Origin: a virus
IMG/VR virus record: IMGVR_UViG_3300044620_000592
Span: 41,670-105,669 of that record
Length of the DNA stretch: 64,000 nt
Strand: one strand, 5' to 3'
Shown here piece after piece: positions 36,033-43,392 of the stretch. Below the pieces are notes generated by a model. The model was given only the letters and a program-made list of their open reading frames with translations, had not been told where the DNA came from and searched no databases. A program made the position numbers and the translations under genes. Position 1 is the stretch's first letter, and each line of letters opens with the position of its first letter.

Positions 36033-36153
36033 TGTATAATTATTACGACACCTCTGTGTCTGTTGCGCGAGTGCAGGCTACCTTGAGGATCGTTATAGTT
36101 ACGCCAAAGCCCCGTGTTTAAAAGCATGGGGCTTTGGTTTTTATAGGAGAAAT
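36033..36153 (+). ncRNA. Possible small structured RNA/leader with terminator before P450
   Basis: The 121-bp gap holds TATAAT at 36035-36040, then GACAC-ctct-GTGTC, then further pairable sequence and a terminator, in front of the P450 gene. It could be a ~100-nt independent RNA or an attenuator for the P450 unit. It has no open frame. No match to a known riboswitch is claimed. Confidence 0.4.
36104..36142 (+). terminator. Intrinsic terminator upstream of P450
   Basis: CCAAAGCCCC (36104-36113) pairs with GGGGCTTTGG (36128-36137), a perfect 10-bp stem, followed by TTTTTAT. The P450 ribosome site (TAGGAGA) begins right after it. Confidence 0.85.
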
Positions 36154-37389
36154 ATGGCTATTAATGTAAATGATATGGAACTACCTTATGTTCCGGCAAA
36201 GATTATTAAATCAGATTTAGATGCATACGATCAATTTCTTATTGGAATTGATGCGCGTGAAAAAAGTTGGATTGCAACAACTAATCTTTCATATATAATT
36301 TTAGATCATGATCATTCTTTTAAAATGTCAAGAGATACAAGATGGCATAATGGCTTATCACTTTTAAGTGATTTAAATCCTCATTTTGATGAAAAAACAA
36401 AAGAAGGTCGAAGAAAAATAATTATAAATCTTGAAGGTAATGACCATCTGAGATTGAAGAGAATTATTGGACCAGTCTTTTCTCCTAAAAATGCAGACTC
36501 ATTAAGGCCAGATATGGAAAAAGCCATTAATGAGATTATTGATGCCGTTATTGAAAGTGGTGAATGTGATTTACAAAAGGATATATTTAATAAATATCCG
36601 TCATATATTATTACAAAAATACTTGGTATTCCAAATTCTGATTGGGAAGAGTTTAGTAGATGGGCTGATATTACATTTAGTACATTTGCAGGCAACTATG
36701 ACCAAGATCCAGAAGAAGTTCGCAATACGCAAAAGAAACTTGATAAGTACACTCAAAATTTAGTATATGAAAAAAGAAACAATCTTGGAAATGACCTTGT
36801 GTCGATGTTAATCACTGCAGAATCCGATGGGGAAAAATTAACCGATTCTGAGATTGTGCATTTAATTCAAGCGGTTTTAATGGGTGGACTTGATACGACA
36901 AAGCATCAGTTAGGTCTTATTTCAATAATGTTAGCAGACCAGCCAGAACTAATTGATATGTTATCTAAAGATATAAATGTTCAAGAAATTATTGAAGAGT
37001 CAATTCGGTTAGATGGTGTATTTAAATATGTGATAAGAGTTGCATCTGAAGATATTGAATATAATGGCGTTTTGTTCCCTAAGGGTACAATTATCTCTCC
37101 AGCATTAATGGTTGGTAATTACGATGAGTCGACATTTAATGATGCTGGAAGCTTTATGGTAGATAGACCAAACAGGAAGGGCGCAACTCTTTCATTCGGA
37201 GCTGGAATTCATTATTGCCTAGGTGCATCTATAGCAAGAGCTCAGATACAAGAAGCTATGAGGGCTATTGCAAAAAGAATGCCGGACTATCAGATCAATG
37301 GGGATGTTGTGTATAAGAAAGCATATGAAGCAGTATGGGGAGCCAGATCCCTCCCTGTTAAATTTACTCCAGGGAATAAAAATGCCTGA
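36154..37389 (+). CDS. Cytochrome P450
   Basis: A 411-residue protein with the full set of P450 signatures. The oxygen-binding I helix reads GGLDTT (244-249), the K-helix ExxR is E282-S-I-R285, and the heme-binding loop is FGAGIHYCLG with the cysteine ligand C355. Length is normal for soluble bacterial P450s, which take electrons from ferredoxin. No membrane anchor. It oxidises an unknown small molecule. Rare in phages. Precedes the next three genes with overlapping ends. Confidence 0.95.
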   Translation: MAINVNDMELPYVPAKIIKSDLDAYDQFLIGIDAREKSWIATTNLSYIILDHDHSFKMSRDTRWHNGLSLLSDLNPHFDEKTKEGRRKIIINLEGNDHLRLKRIIGPVFSPKNADSLRPDMEKAINEIIDAVIESGECDLQKDIFNKYPSYIITKILGIPNSDWEEFSRWADITFSTFAGNYDQDPEEVRNTQKKLDKYTQNLVYEKRNNLGNDLVSMLITAESDGEKLTDSEIVHLIQAVLMGGLDTTKHQLGLISIMLADQPELIDMLSKDINVQEIIEESIRLDGVFKYVIRVASEDIEYNGVLFPKGTIISPALMVGNYDESTFNDAGSFMVDRPNRKGATLSFGAGIHYCLGASIARAQIQEAMRAIAKRMPDYQINGDVVYKKAYEAVWGARSLPVKFTPGNKNA

Positions 37390-38038
37390 GTTAAATGCAA
37401 ACACACCACCAATTCATTGCTATGTGAGGGGCAACTTTTTGACGAACCAAAAACACAGTCATGATATGAAGTTCCCTGTTGTTATCTTTGGTGTCGCTTC
37501 TATTACAGATAGAGCACCGGTATTTCATTTTCTTATGGAAGATGGCGGAGTTTGGTGGAGAGCGCCAATTAGTGCTTTCTGTATGAGGGAAGATAGCCCT
37601 GTTGTTGATATTCACGATTTAGTGATGTGGAACTGTTTCTCTCCATACATCACTGTCACCACATTTGAGCACATGCGAGGCAGATCAATGACCTATGTGG
37701 ACCGGCATAAAGAAGATGTAAATGGAAAATACCTATTCACTCTAGACTGGCATCATCCGGATAACAATATTGTTGACTCTAATTATTCAATTAACTCAGC
37801 CAATCATAAATGCGGTCATGTGATTGAGCGAGAAGATGGTAACTTTGCTATCCAACCTAACAATCGTGTGCATCTTTGGGATCCTTCACATACAACCAAA
37901 AAAGGTGTTCATCTGATTGACCGTGAAGTAAGTGATTACATCTGGGGAGTTGAAGATGGCTCTAAATGGTTGACATCCGATGATTACGCATATAATTACG
38001 ATGTTCAGAATGTGGAGAATAAAAAAAATGTCAAATGA
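37382..38038 (+). CDS. Unknown protein downstream of P450
   Basis: 218 residues from ATG 37382, which overlaps the P450 stop and follows AGGGA. An upstream in-frame extension to 37268 would lie inside the P450 gene. The sequence is rich in aromatic/His residues (FHFLMEDGGVWWRAPISAFC, NRVHLWDPSHTTKKG, DYIWGVEDGSKWL). Likely a compact beta protein. Coupled translation suggests it works with the P450, for instance as a binding or acceptor protein. Confidence 0.7.
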   Translation: MPELNANTPPIHCYVRGNFLTNQKHSHDMKFPVVIFGVASITDRAPVFHFLMEDGGVWWRAPISAFCMREDSPVVDIHDLVMWNCFSPYITVTTFEHMRGRSMTYVDRHKEDVNGKYLFTLDWHHPDNNIVDSNYSINSANHKCGHVIEREDGNFAIQPNNRVHLWDPSHTTKKGVHLIDREVSDYIWGVEDGSKWLTSDDYAYNYDVQNVENKKNVK

Positions 38039-38309
38039 ATATGAGGCAACAATTCGTGATATGCAAAAGAGCATTGACGAATACGAAAAGAATCTGAGCA
38101 ACTGGATGAAGGTAGCAGAAAAGTACTCAATTGACGCTACACTTGCTAAGATGGAAAGGGATACATATCTTTCCATGATGAAAGAAGTTCACAGGGCAGT
38201 AGCCAATGTAGGCCCGGTTCCTCAATACCACGCCCATGTGATGAGAAAACATCGGGCTGAATGGCCTACACTGTGGAAAGCTATTGATAGGATTCTTGAT
38301 AGTCTTTAA
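38028..38309 (+). CDS. Small coiled-coil protein
   Basis: 93 residues from ATG 38028 (MSNEYEATIRDMQKSIDEYEKNLSNWMK). Helical first half, then a His/Arg-rich region (AHVMRKHRAEWPTLWKAIDRIL). Overlaps the previous gene by 11 bases. An alternative start at 37980 adds 16 residues but lies inside it. Function unknown. Confidence 0.6.
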   Translation: MSNEYEATIRDMQKSIDEYEKNLSNWMKVAEKYSIDATLAKMERDTYLSMMKEVHRAVANVGPVPQYHAHVMRKHRAEWPTLWKAIDRILDSL

Positions 38310-38312
38310 CTC

Positions 38313-38384
38313 TCGGAGATTGTGTAATTGGCAGCACAAATGGTTTTGGTCCATTTAGTCAGGGTTCGAGTCCTTGTCTCCGAA
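38313..38384 (+). tRNA. tRNA-Gln (anticodon TTG)
   Basis: Cloverleaf reads on the plus strand: acceptor TCGGAGA/TCTCCGA, D arm GTGT/GCAC, anticodon stem AATGG/CCATT with loop TTTTGGT, and a T arm CAGGG-TTCGAGT-CCTTG (one wobble). The anticodon TTG reads CAA. It lies between two protein genes on the same strand. Confidence 0.9.
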
Positions 38385-38386
38385 CT

Positions 38387-38599
38387 ATGGAAAATAAAAA
38401 ACAAACAACTTCAGTTACAACCATTCTACTGGTTGTATTTGTAGTATTAAAGTTAACCAATAATATTGACTGGTCATGGTGGTGGGTATTGTCCCCCATC
38501 TGGATTCCAATTGCCTTTATTGCAGTAATTGCAATATCCATTGGGATTCTAATGGCTTTGTTTGGGAGTAGGGAAGTTCATGAGTCTAACGGTAATTGA
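38387..38599 (+). CDS. Small membrane protein
   Basis: A 70-residue protein just after tRNA-Gln. It has a hydrophobic stretch VTTILLVVFVVLKL, then WWWVLSPIWIPIAFIAVIAIS, suggesting two membrane spans. The C-terminus (LFGSREVHESNGN) is polar. No motif. Confidence 0.55.
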   Translation: MENKKQTTSVTTILLVVFVVLKLTNNIDWSWWWVLSPIWIPIAFIAVIAISIGILMALFGSREVHESNGN

Positions 38600-39152
38600 A
38601 GATTTCATCCTCAAAGATAAACAAGACGAGCTTGAGGCTTATGTAAAGGACTCAAAGTTCCCTTACCGCTTTCATAAGATTCATAACTATGGGGCTGGAG
38701 GCGCAGCTTGGGGAGAAGATCTCCAACTGACCCATCATCTGATGATGTATGGGGAACATGACGTATCTCCACACTTCCCTATCATTGCTCCGTTGTATGA
38801 CACCCTTACAAAATTGTATGGCAGTATCACCTTCTTCAGAGCGAAGGTCAACTGTACCTTCCCTAGCGTCACAATGTCTCCATATGCCCCTCAGGAGCCC
38901 CATGTCGATTTAAAATACGAGGATGGTCGTTCTGTTCCACACCTCGTATGTTTGTATTATATAAATAATGCGGATGGCCCGACATATTTTTATGACGGGA
39001 ATGGTAGAATTACACATAAGATTGAACCCGATAAGGGAACGGCGGTGATTTTTGATGGTAGTATTATGCATGCGGGCAGCAATCCGGTTAACTTCCCTTA
39101 TCGATTCGCTTTTAACATTAATTTTAGGCAAGGTACAAGCGAAAAGCTTTGA
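38580..39152 (+). CDS. 2-oxoglutarate/Fe(II) oxygenase (second)
   Basis: 190 residues from ATG 38580, with AGGGA upstream. An earlier TTG adds six residues. H108-x-D110 in EPHVD and H164 in MHAG form the iron triad, with R175 available for 2-oxoglutarate, and TYFYDGNGR plus VIFDGSIMHAG match phage oxygenases of this type. Distinct from the P4H-type enzyme at 12 kb. It shares a transcription unit with the P450 and may hydroxylate a protein or small molecule. Confidence 0.85.
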   Translation: MSLTVIEDFILKDKQDELEAYVKDSKFPYRFHKIHNYGAGGAAWGEDLQLTHHLMMYGEHDVSPHFPIIAPLYDTLTKLYGSITFFRAKVNCTFPSVTMSPYAPQEPHVDLKYEDGRSVPHLVCLYYINNADGPTYFYDGNGRITHKIEPDKGTAVIFDGSIMHAGSNPVNFPYRFAFNINFRQGTSEKL

Positions 39153-39153
39153 T

Positions 39154-39315
39154 ATGATGATAAACAACAGCAAGGGTGGCCCAAAAAGGTACTATTCGCA
39201 TGGCAAGCGTAGGAGCAATCGTGGCTTCCCCCAAAATTCGAAGGGTCACCGACTTTCCCACCTTATCCCAGCAAATTATGTCTATGTATATCCCATTAGA
39301 GAGAGTATGGAATGA
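39154..39315 (+). CDS. Small basic protein
   Basis: A 53-residue Lys/Arg/Ser-rich protein (NSKGGPKRYYSHGKRRSNRG) that starts right after the oxygenase stop and ends with an ATGA overlap on the next small gene. The alternative frame at 39176-39376 covers the same DNA. The ATGA junction favours this reading. Could be nucleic-acid binding. Confidence 0.45.
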   Translation: MMINNSKGGPKRYYSHGKRRSNRGFPQNSKGHRLSHLIPANYVYVYPIRESME

Positions 39316-39395
39316 TAGAAAACATCATCAGTGGAGTTATCCTAGCCTCTATAGGAGTCTTATTCTATATTACTAATAAGACTGAAAAAAATTAA
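39312..39395 (+). CDS. 27-residue membrane microprotein
   Basis: Starts with the ATGA overlap at 39312 and encodes MIENIISGVILASIGVLFY, a single membrane-like span, with a polar end (ITNKTEKN). Real gene status rests on the overlap and hydrophobicity. Confidence 0.45.
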   Translation: MIENIISGVILASIGVLFYITNKTEKN

Positions 39396-39427
39396 ACCCG
39401 AAATTCAATTATAAAGAAAGAATTATT

Positions 39428-39820
39428 ATGTTAAATATTATTAAGAAACTAAACAAACTCATTTCCAAGAGTAAAAAAATTGAAGTTGAGACTCCTTCTG
39501 TGTTCTCTAATGAGAAATACGAAGAGATTCAAGCATTTGTATATAGAGACCTCGATCTAATCAAGAAGAAAGCTGCATACGCAGCATATATTCAGAATCT
39601 CCCCGAACCTTTATCTGCTGAAGCCCAAGAAAAGATTAGACTCCGCAAGATTGAGCTCTCTCAAACAGTCGATAAGATGATTAGAGCCCATAAACCCGCA
39701 CTTGACAAGCTTGCGAAGTCTGAGACACCCAAGAGAATCGAAATCAATCTTCCTGAGTATGTTTTGGAAATCGACCAATCCCCGATTCCCCGACATCCCC
39801 GAACCCCCAAATCATTGTGA
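39428..39820 (+). CDS. Unknown Lys-rich protein
   Basis: A 130-residue protein with Lys-rich helical segments (KKLNKLISKSKKIEVE, IQAFVYRDLDLIKKKAAYAAYIQ) and a proline-rich C-terminus (PIPRHPRTPKS). The last gene before the composition change. No family recognised. Confidence 0.55.
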   Translation: MLNIIKKLNKLISKSKKIEVETPSVFSNEKYEEIQAFVYRDLDLIKKKAAYAAYIQNLPEPLSAEAQEKIRLRKIELSQTVDKMIRAHKPALDKLAKSETPKRIEINLPEYVLEIDQSPIPRHPRTPKSL

Positions 39821-40120
39821 GACGAATATTCTTCAAAAATTTAATAAAAATTTTTGATGGCAAACTCCCAATCCGATATTATCGAAAATTTTAGTATATA
39901 TCGATGCAATGCTATGCATGCTTTCAGCTGCGAACATCCGGGGACTGTTCGCAGGGTCAATGGTTAGGGGATACCCCTAGGGGTATAGGGGATCATTTTT
40001 TATGCACTCCCGTGCATAATCATTCACCGAAACCCTTTATTTACAAGGGTGCGCCACCCCTAATGCATGCCCTAATGAATGACTTGCGAAGGGGGGGCGG
40101 GGGCGTGTAACCTTTCAGGT
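39821..40120. other. Gene-free junction with palindromes
   Basis: No open frame. Contains ATACCCCTAGGGGTAT, a perfect 16-bp palindrome at 39971-39986, and TATGCAC-tccc-GTGCATA at 40001-40018. The right part turns G-rich before the first GC-rich gene at 40121. May hold a promoter or recombination junction between the AT-rich block and the array region; TTGCGA at 40084 with a TAACCT 18 bp later is a weak promoter candidate. Confidence 0.5.
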
Positions 40121-40615
40121 ATGGCAACTAAGTCAGTCCCAACCAAGAGCAAGGCGCGCGTCGTGCGCTCTGCCACCCCTACCGTTACCAAGAGCGCCGT
40201 ACTAGCGCATTTGGCAACCGCCCGCACAGCGAACAAGGCGAAAGGCGTGAAAGCCTTTTACACGGGAGCGCAAGCCGATTCCCTCGCCTCTGCCGTTGCC
40301 CGTGCCCACAAGTTCCCCACACTCACCGAGGCGGGTCTTGTGGTCAAGGGTGCAAGCGTTCCCAAGACCGCCCAAGACGGGGCAGACCGCCGAGCCTTTG
40401 CCCGTGCGAACCGTGCCACCCTTGTCAATGTCTCCGACATTCTTGGCGAGAGCAAGAACGGGGAAATTACCCATGACCGCCCTGAGAACACCGTGCGTGT
40501 TCGCTTGGCAAGTATCGCCAAGGCTCTTGGCTTGCCAGCGGACACCTACTACGCCGTAAGGGCGGAGGCATACGCCGAGGGCGAGACCCCAAAGGTCTAC
40601 ATCCTCCGCAAATAG
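40121..40615 (+). CDS. Array protein, DRPEN-type family, GC-rich copy
   Basis: 164 residues from ATG 40121, or 178 from 40079. An N-terminal Lys/Thr/Val-rich basic region (TKSVPTKSKARVVRSATPTV) precedes a body ending in HDRPENTVRVRLASIAKALG and YYAVRAEAYAEGETPKVYIL. That segment is paralogous to the 136-aa gene at 41.7 kb (TDRPENAVRANLLSFMKLIG, YYAIRGESYREGEIPPVWVV). Locally about 60% GC, far above the region average. Probably DNA-binding by its basic N-terminus. No family known to me. Confidence 0.65.
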   Translation: MATKSVPTKSKARVVRSATPTVTKSAVLAHLATARTANKAKGVKAFYTGAQADSLASAVARAHKFPTLTEAGLVVKGASVPKTAQDGADRRAFARANRATLVNVSDILGESKNGEITHDRPENTVRVRLASIAKALGLPADTYYAVRAEAYAEGETPKVYILRK

Positions 40616-40634
40616 CGGAGGGTGAACCCTCACG

Positions 40635-40674
40635 GGGGCGAGAGTCGCAAGGCTCTCGCCCCTTTCCCCTTTTA
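40635..40674 (+). terminator. Terminator after first array gene
   Basis: GGGGCGAGAG (40635-40644) pairs with CTCTCGCCCC (40653-40662), followed by TTTCCCCTTTT. Confidence 0.85.
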
Positions 40675-40756
40675 TGGGGAGTGCTGCAAAACTCCAGGAC
40701 CGAACGTCTGTTCGCCCGGCGCGCGGGAGGAGCTTCGCACTTTGATCCCGTGTTAG

Positions 40757-40924
40757 TGTAACTTTAGACAGGGCGTGTAATTTTAGTACAAAAATCTTTA
40801 TGCCCGTGTAATATTACAGCTGATACCTTTATGGAAACTGTGTAACATTACACACTGTGTAACTCTAGGTATCCGTGTAATATTAGCTCCAGGAAGTTTA
40901 TGAAAAAGATCCGTGTAATCTTAG
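40757..40924 (+). repeat. Box cluster 1
   Basis: Near-perfect TGTAAYATTACA at 40807 and 40841. Variant TGTAANNTTAG-type boxes at 40757, 40776 and later near 40857, 40875 and 40914. The octamer CTTTATGG appears near 40838, with CTTTATGC a little upstream. Lies between the first array gene and the 71-aa gene. Confidence 0.8.
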
Positions 40925-40932
40925 AAATAGTG

Positions 40933-40961
40933 TTGTATTCCTCTTAGTAATCCTGTAAGGT
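40933..40961 (+). promoter_or_regulatory. Promoter of 71-aa gene
   Basis: TTGTAT (40933-40938), 17 bp, TAAGGT (40956-40961). The gene ATG follows six bases after the -10-like element, so the mRNA could be leaderless; TAAGGT could also serve as a ribosome site. Confidence 0.5.
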
Positions 40962-40967
40962 AACACT

Positions 40968-41183
40968 ATGAATAATTTCACGATAAGCATTAAAGAGACC
41001 GCCAAGACGATGGAGTTCACCATCACATTCGAGGAGCCTTATCGCACAGACGATAAGTTTGCCGCGAATGGTGCGCGTGTTCGTATTTGGGACTTCATTC
41101 AGAGGAACCGTATCCAGTACAGCCGACACACTAAGACCAAGCGTGTTGATGACTACTCATTCACAATGGGTATTTGGAAGTAG
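40968..41183 (+). CDS. Small array protein, 71 aa
   Basis: MNNFTISIKETAKTMEFTITFEEPYRTDDKF opens a beta-rich basic protein with IRIWDFIQRNRIQYSRHTKTKRVDDYSF. The repetitive beta pattern suggests a small nucleic-acid or protein binding fold. Monocistronic: its own promoter and terminator. Confidence 0.65.
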   Translation: MNNFTISIKETAKTMEFTITFEEPYRTDDKFAANGARVRIWDFIQRNRIQYSRHTKTKRVDDYSFTMGIWK

Positions 41184-41198
41184 GGGGATACACACAGG

Positions 41199-41226
41199 GA
41201 GGGGGCCGCTTGGCCCCCTTCTTTTT
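41199..41226 (+). terminator. Terminator after 71-aa gene
   Basis: GGGGGCC-gctt-GGCCCCC (41201-41218) followed by TTCTTTTTG. Confidence 0.8.
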
Positions 41227-41239
41227 GTCTCCAGCTTCG

Positions 41240-41600
41240 TGTAACATTACAACCCTGTGTAACATTACAGAACTACCTAGTAGTGCAGGTAGGTGTAACA
41301 TTACAAAACTCTCAAATTGTAGTATGCGCTACAAATCGTGTGTGTAACATTACACAAGGTACCTTTATGGGATTGCTCACGCGGGTGGAGCTCCCCAGTT
41401 TCACGTAGGAGACGCACCCGCGAGAGAATAAGGTAGTTTCTACCATAATTGAGTATGAAATTGTAATCGGGCTTGTAATATTACAAGTCTTTCCGTTATT
41501 CAATTCCCTACTACATTCGCTAGGTAAAGTCAAGTCATTATGGGCATTTTCCCAGCTGGATTTTTTCTAGATTATTTTCCCTAAATGCGTAACTTTACAC
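41240..41600 (+). repeat. Box cluster 2
   Basis: Boxes at 41240, 41258, 41294, 41343 and 41474 are near-perfect TGTAAYATTACA; CGTAACTTTACA lies at 41588. CTTTATGG near 41363. A separate CGCGGGTG/CACCCGCG hairpin lies near 41380-41420, beside a half-parS-like TTTCACGT. Gene-free stretch of ~440 bp. Confidence 0.8.
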
Positions 41601-41664
41601 AGTTTGTCGGGTAGTATTTTCTTGTTGGCAATTCCGCCAACTTGTCCCGAAAGGTAGTGCCGAA

Positions 41665-42075
41665 ATGTCTAAGCGTCATCAAGCACAATGGAAGAAGCGC
41701 AAGGCTTCTTATCTCAAGCAAATAGCCGAAGCCAATAAGGTGAACGCTAGTCGGGGAGTAAAGCAATTTTACTTTTCCGATGACCTAATCAACCTCATCG
41801 TTGATGCCGATTTTGCGCCAGTTATGCCAGTTGATATGTTGGGTCGTTCATTCGTTCAGGGTGAGGCTAGGCGTTCATTCTGTATTGAAATTGACGCTAT
41901 GCCAGTTGAGGTTGAGAACGCTACCCGAAAGGCTACGACCGACCGACCCGAAAATGCAGTTCGGGCTAATCTGTTGAGTTTCATGAAACTCATCGGAAAG
42001 AATGAGTATTACGCCATTCGGGGAGAGTCGTACCGTGAGGGTGAGATTCCGCCAGTTTGGGTTGTTCGGGTCTAG
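41665..42075 (+). CDS. Array protein, DRPEN-type family, second copy
   Basis: 136 residues with a basic N-terminus (MSKRHQAQWKKRKASYLKQIA). The C-terminal TDRPENAVRANLLSFMKLIG, YYAIRGESYREGEIPPVWVV matches the GC-rich copy at 40.1 kb, but GC content is clearly lower. Start ATG 41665 follows AAAGG by about ten bases. Terminator follows. Probably DNA-binding. Confidence 0.65.
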   Translation: MSKRHQAQWKKRKASYLKQIAEANKVNASRGVKQFYFSDDLINLIVDADFAPVMPVDMLGRSFVQGEARRSFCIEIDAMPVEVENATRKATTDRPENAVRANLLSFMKLIGKNEYYAIRGESYREGEIPPVWVVRV

Positions 42076-42092
42076 TCCCCGAACACTTACGG

Positions 42093-42117
42093 AAGCCCCC
42101 CGAAAGGGGGGCTTTTT
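42093..42117 (+). terminator. Terminator after 136-aa gene
   Basis: AAGCCCCCC-gaaa-GGGGGGCTT (42093-42114) followed by TTT. Confidence 0.85.
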
Positions 42118-42143
42118 CGTTTCCCCAAAAAAGGCCGGTACCT

Positions 42144-42251
42144 TGTAAAGTTACACCCAGTGTAATATTACAAAAAGAACCTTTATGTGGAGTGTGTAAT
42201 TTTACGAGAAATAACTTTATGGAAGGCTAAAACTTTTTTCGTGTAATATTT
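42144..42251 (+). repeat. Box cluster 3
   Basis: TGTAAAGTTACA at 42144, TGTAATATTACA at 42161, TGTAATTTTACG at 42195, and TGTAATATTTG near 42242 directly upstream of the promoter. CTTTATGTGG and CTTTATGG also present. Confidence 0.8.
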
Positions 42252-42260
42252 GGGAAATGC

Positions 42261-42288
42261 TTGCAATTGCTTTTCCAGCTGGTAGTAT
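42261..42288 (+). promoter_or_regulatory. Promoter of 96-aa gene
   Basis: TTGCAA, 16 bp, TAGTAT. Leader of about 33 nt before ATG 42328 with a GAGAAAG purine-rich site. Confidence 0.5.
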
Positions 42289-42327
42289 TTCTAATACAAG
42301 GCAATAGCCCATAGAGAAAGATAAGAA

Positions 42328-42618
42328 ATGAAAGTTCAAGAATTACAGACACCAAATCTTGTAGAGTTGGTAATGCCATATGAGATGTATAGATTTCTTC
42401 TTTACTGCATGGCTACCTATGAAAATCCAAAAGACACCGACATGAAGCAGGTCTACAAGAATTGCTGGGAGTTTGCAGAGTCTCTCGGTGCAGAGTCACC
42501 CCATCACTTCATTTCAGAGAATGATGGTTTCATGAAACTTTACCACCACCAGCTGGTAGTGCTTAGAGGACAGGCAGAAGCACAAGCCGAAAAGGTTGCA
42601 AAGGTAATCAAAAAGTAG
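42328..42618 (+). CDS. Small array protein, 96 aa
   Basis: Mostly helical acidic protein (MKVQELQTPNLVELVMPYEMYRFLLYCMATYENP...). Contains SPHHFISENDGF and a Gln/Lys-rich end (GQAEAQAEKVAKVIKK). No family recognised. Single-gene unit. Confidence 0.6.
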   Translation: MKVQELQTPNLVELVMPYEMYRFLLYCMATYENPKDTDMKQVYKNCWEFAESLGAESPHHFISENDGFMKLYHHQLVVLRGQAEAQAEKVAKVIKK

Positions 42619-42625
42619 TAGGGAA

Positions 42626-42647
42626 GGTAGAGAGGAAACTCTCTACC
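42626..42647 (+). terminator. Hairpin after 96-aa gene
   Basis: GGTAGAGAG-gaaa-CTCTCTACC, perfect 9 bp. Lacks a U-tail, so it may stabilise or terminate weakly. Confidence 0.6.
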
Positions 42648-42659
42648 GGCCTGCAATTG

Positions 42660-42907
42660 TGTAATATTACAAACCTGTGTAATATTACATGCCGTTGCTT
42701 TATGGCGGGCAGGTGTAATGCCTTGTTTTATCAAACATTACACCTGCTGTAACATTACACGAAGCTGGATGAAATAGAGTGTGTAATTTAAGACTGTGTA
42801 ACTTTATGGGATCGTGTAACATTAGCCAATTGCATTATGGAACTAATCCAAAAAATATTTCCTGGAATATTAGAAATTGACTTGCATAGCTTGTGTAATA
42901 TTTGTAT
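42660..42907 (+). repeat. Box cluster 4
   Basis: Boxes at 42660, 42678 and 42748; variants at 42782, 42796, 42815 and 42894. Includes the GCAGGTGTAATG/CATTACACCTGC hairpin (42709-42747) ending next to the 42748 box. The 42748 box begins a ~46-bp direct-repeat unit (CGAAGCTGGATGAAATAGAG follows). CTTTATGG at ~42698 and ~42804. Confidence 0.8.
42709..42747 (+). repeat. Array hairpin A
   Basis: Perfect 12-bp arms GCAGGTGTAATG/CATTACACCTGC with 15-base loop; abuts a TGTAACATTACA box. Confidence 0.75.
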
Positions 42908-42917
42908 CCTTACAGGT

Positions 42918-43163
42918 ATGAGTTACACACAACTTTCACGCCCATACCGCCTAGAGTTCAAGCCCCGTATGCAGACAATTTTTGCTCGCATGATTGTCTG
43001 TAACAATTGCCGACCTGCTGGCGAGAAATTGCTGGCTGGTCATATGTTCTTCGGCGCTCTCAGCGTCAAGCACCTTGACCGCTTCGCAGATGTCAAGTGC
43101 GACTTCTGCGAGAACGAAATCTGCAAGGAGCCTGCTCCCTGCAAGTGCCACCGCTGCAAATAG
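42918..43163 (+). CDS. Cysteine-rich zinc-binding array protein
   Basis: 81 residues from ATG 42918, preceded by CAGG; upstream in-frame 42837 would add 27 residues through a box. CNNC, CDFC, a further Cys and CKCHRC suggest two zinc sites. Single-gene unit, likely nucleic-acid or protein binding. Confidence 0.6.
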   Translation: MSYTQLSRPYRLEFKPRMQTIFARMIVCNNCRPAGEKLLAGHMFFGALSVKHLDRFADVKCDFCENEICKEPAPCKCHRCK

Positions 43164-43173
43164 CGGGGCTAAA

Positions 43174-43203
43174 GTTACAGGGAGTGCCCTCCCTCCCTGT
43201 AAC
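43174..43203 (+). terminator. Terminator with box arms
   Basis: GTTACAGGGAG (43174-43184) pairs with CTCCCTGTAAC (43193-43203), 11 bp. The arms carry TTACA/TGTAA sequences like the boxes. Confidence 0.7.
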
Positions 43204-43216
43204 ACTTCCAGGGCCA

Positions 43217-43350
43217 TGTAATGTTACACACCAGTTGTAATATTACGCGAAGCTGGATAGATTTGAGTGTGTAAGTTTACACACCGGGTAAGGTCTGATC
43301 GTGTAACATTAGCCCCCGGGCTTTATGGAAATTTTTTCTGTAACATTAGA
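43217..43350 (+). repeat. Box cluster 5
   Basis: TGTAATGTTACA at 43217, TGTAATATTACG at 43236 (start of direct repeat unit CGAAGCTGGATAGATTTGAG), TGTAAGTTTACA at 43270, TGTAACATTAG at 43302 and 43339. CTTTATGG near 43321. Confidence 0.8.
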
Positions 43351-43357
43351 AATAGAG

Positions 43358-43386
43358 TTGTTCTTTGTGTTTGGTTCTGTTAGGAT
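43358..43386 (+). promoter_or_regulatory. Promoter of 113-aa gene
   Basis: TTGTTC, 17 bp, TAGGAT; ATG six bases later, so possibly leaderless, or TAGGAT contributes a ribosome site. Confidence 0.5.
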
Positions 43387-43392
43387 TTCCTC

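Noticed and set aside
39176-39376. 66-codon plus frame beginning at GTG
   Set aside because: Competes with the 53-aa frame that ends in an ATGA overlap; weaker start and no supporting motif, though not excluded.
41401-41414. Second parS site (TTTCACGT)
   Set aside because: Only half of the palindrome matches, so it is not counted as parS.
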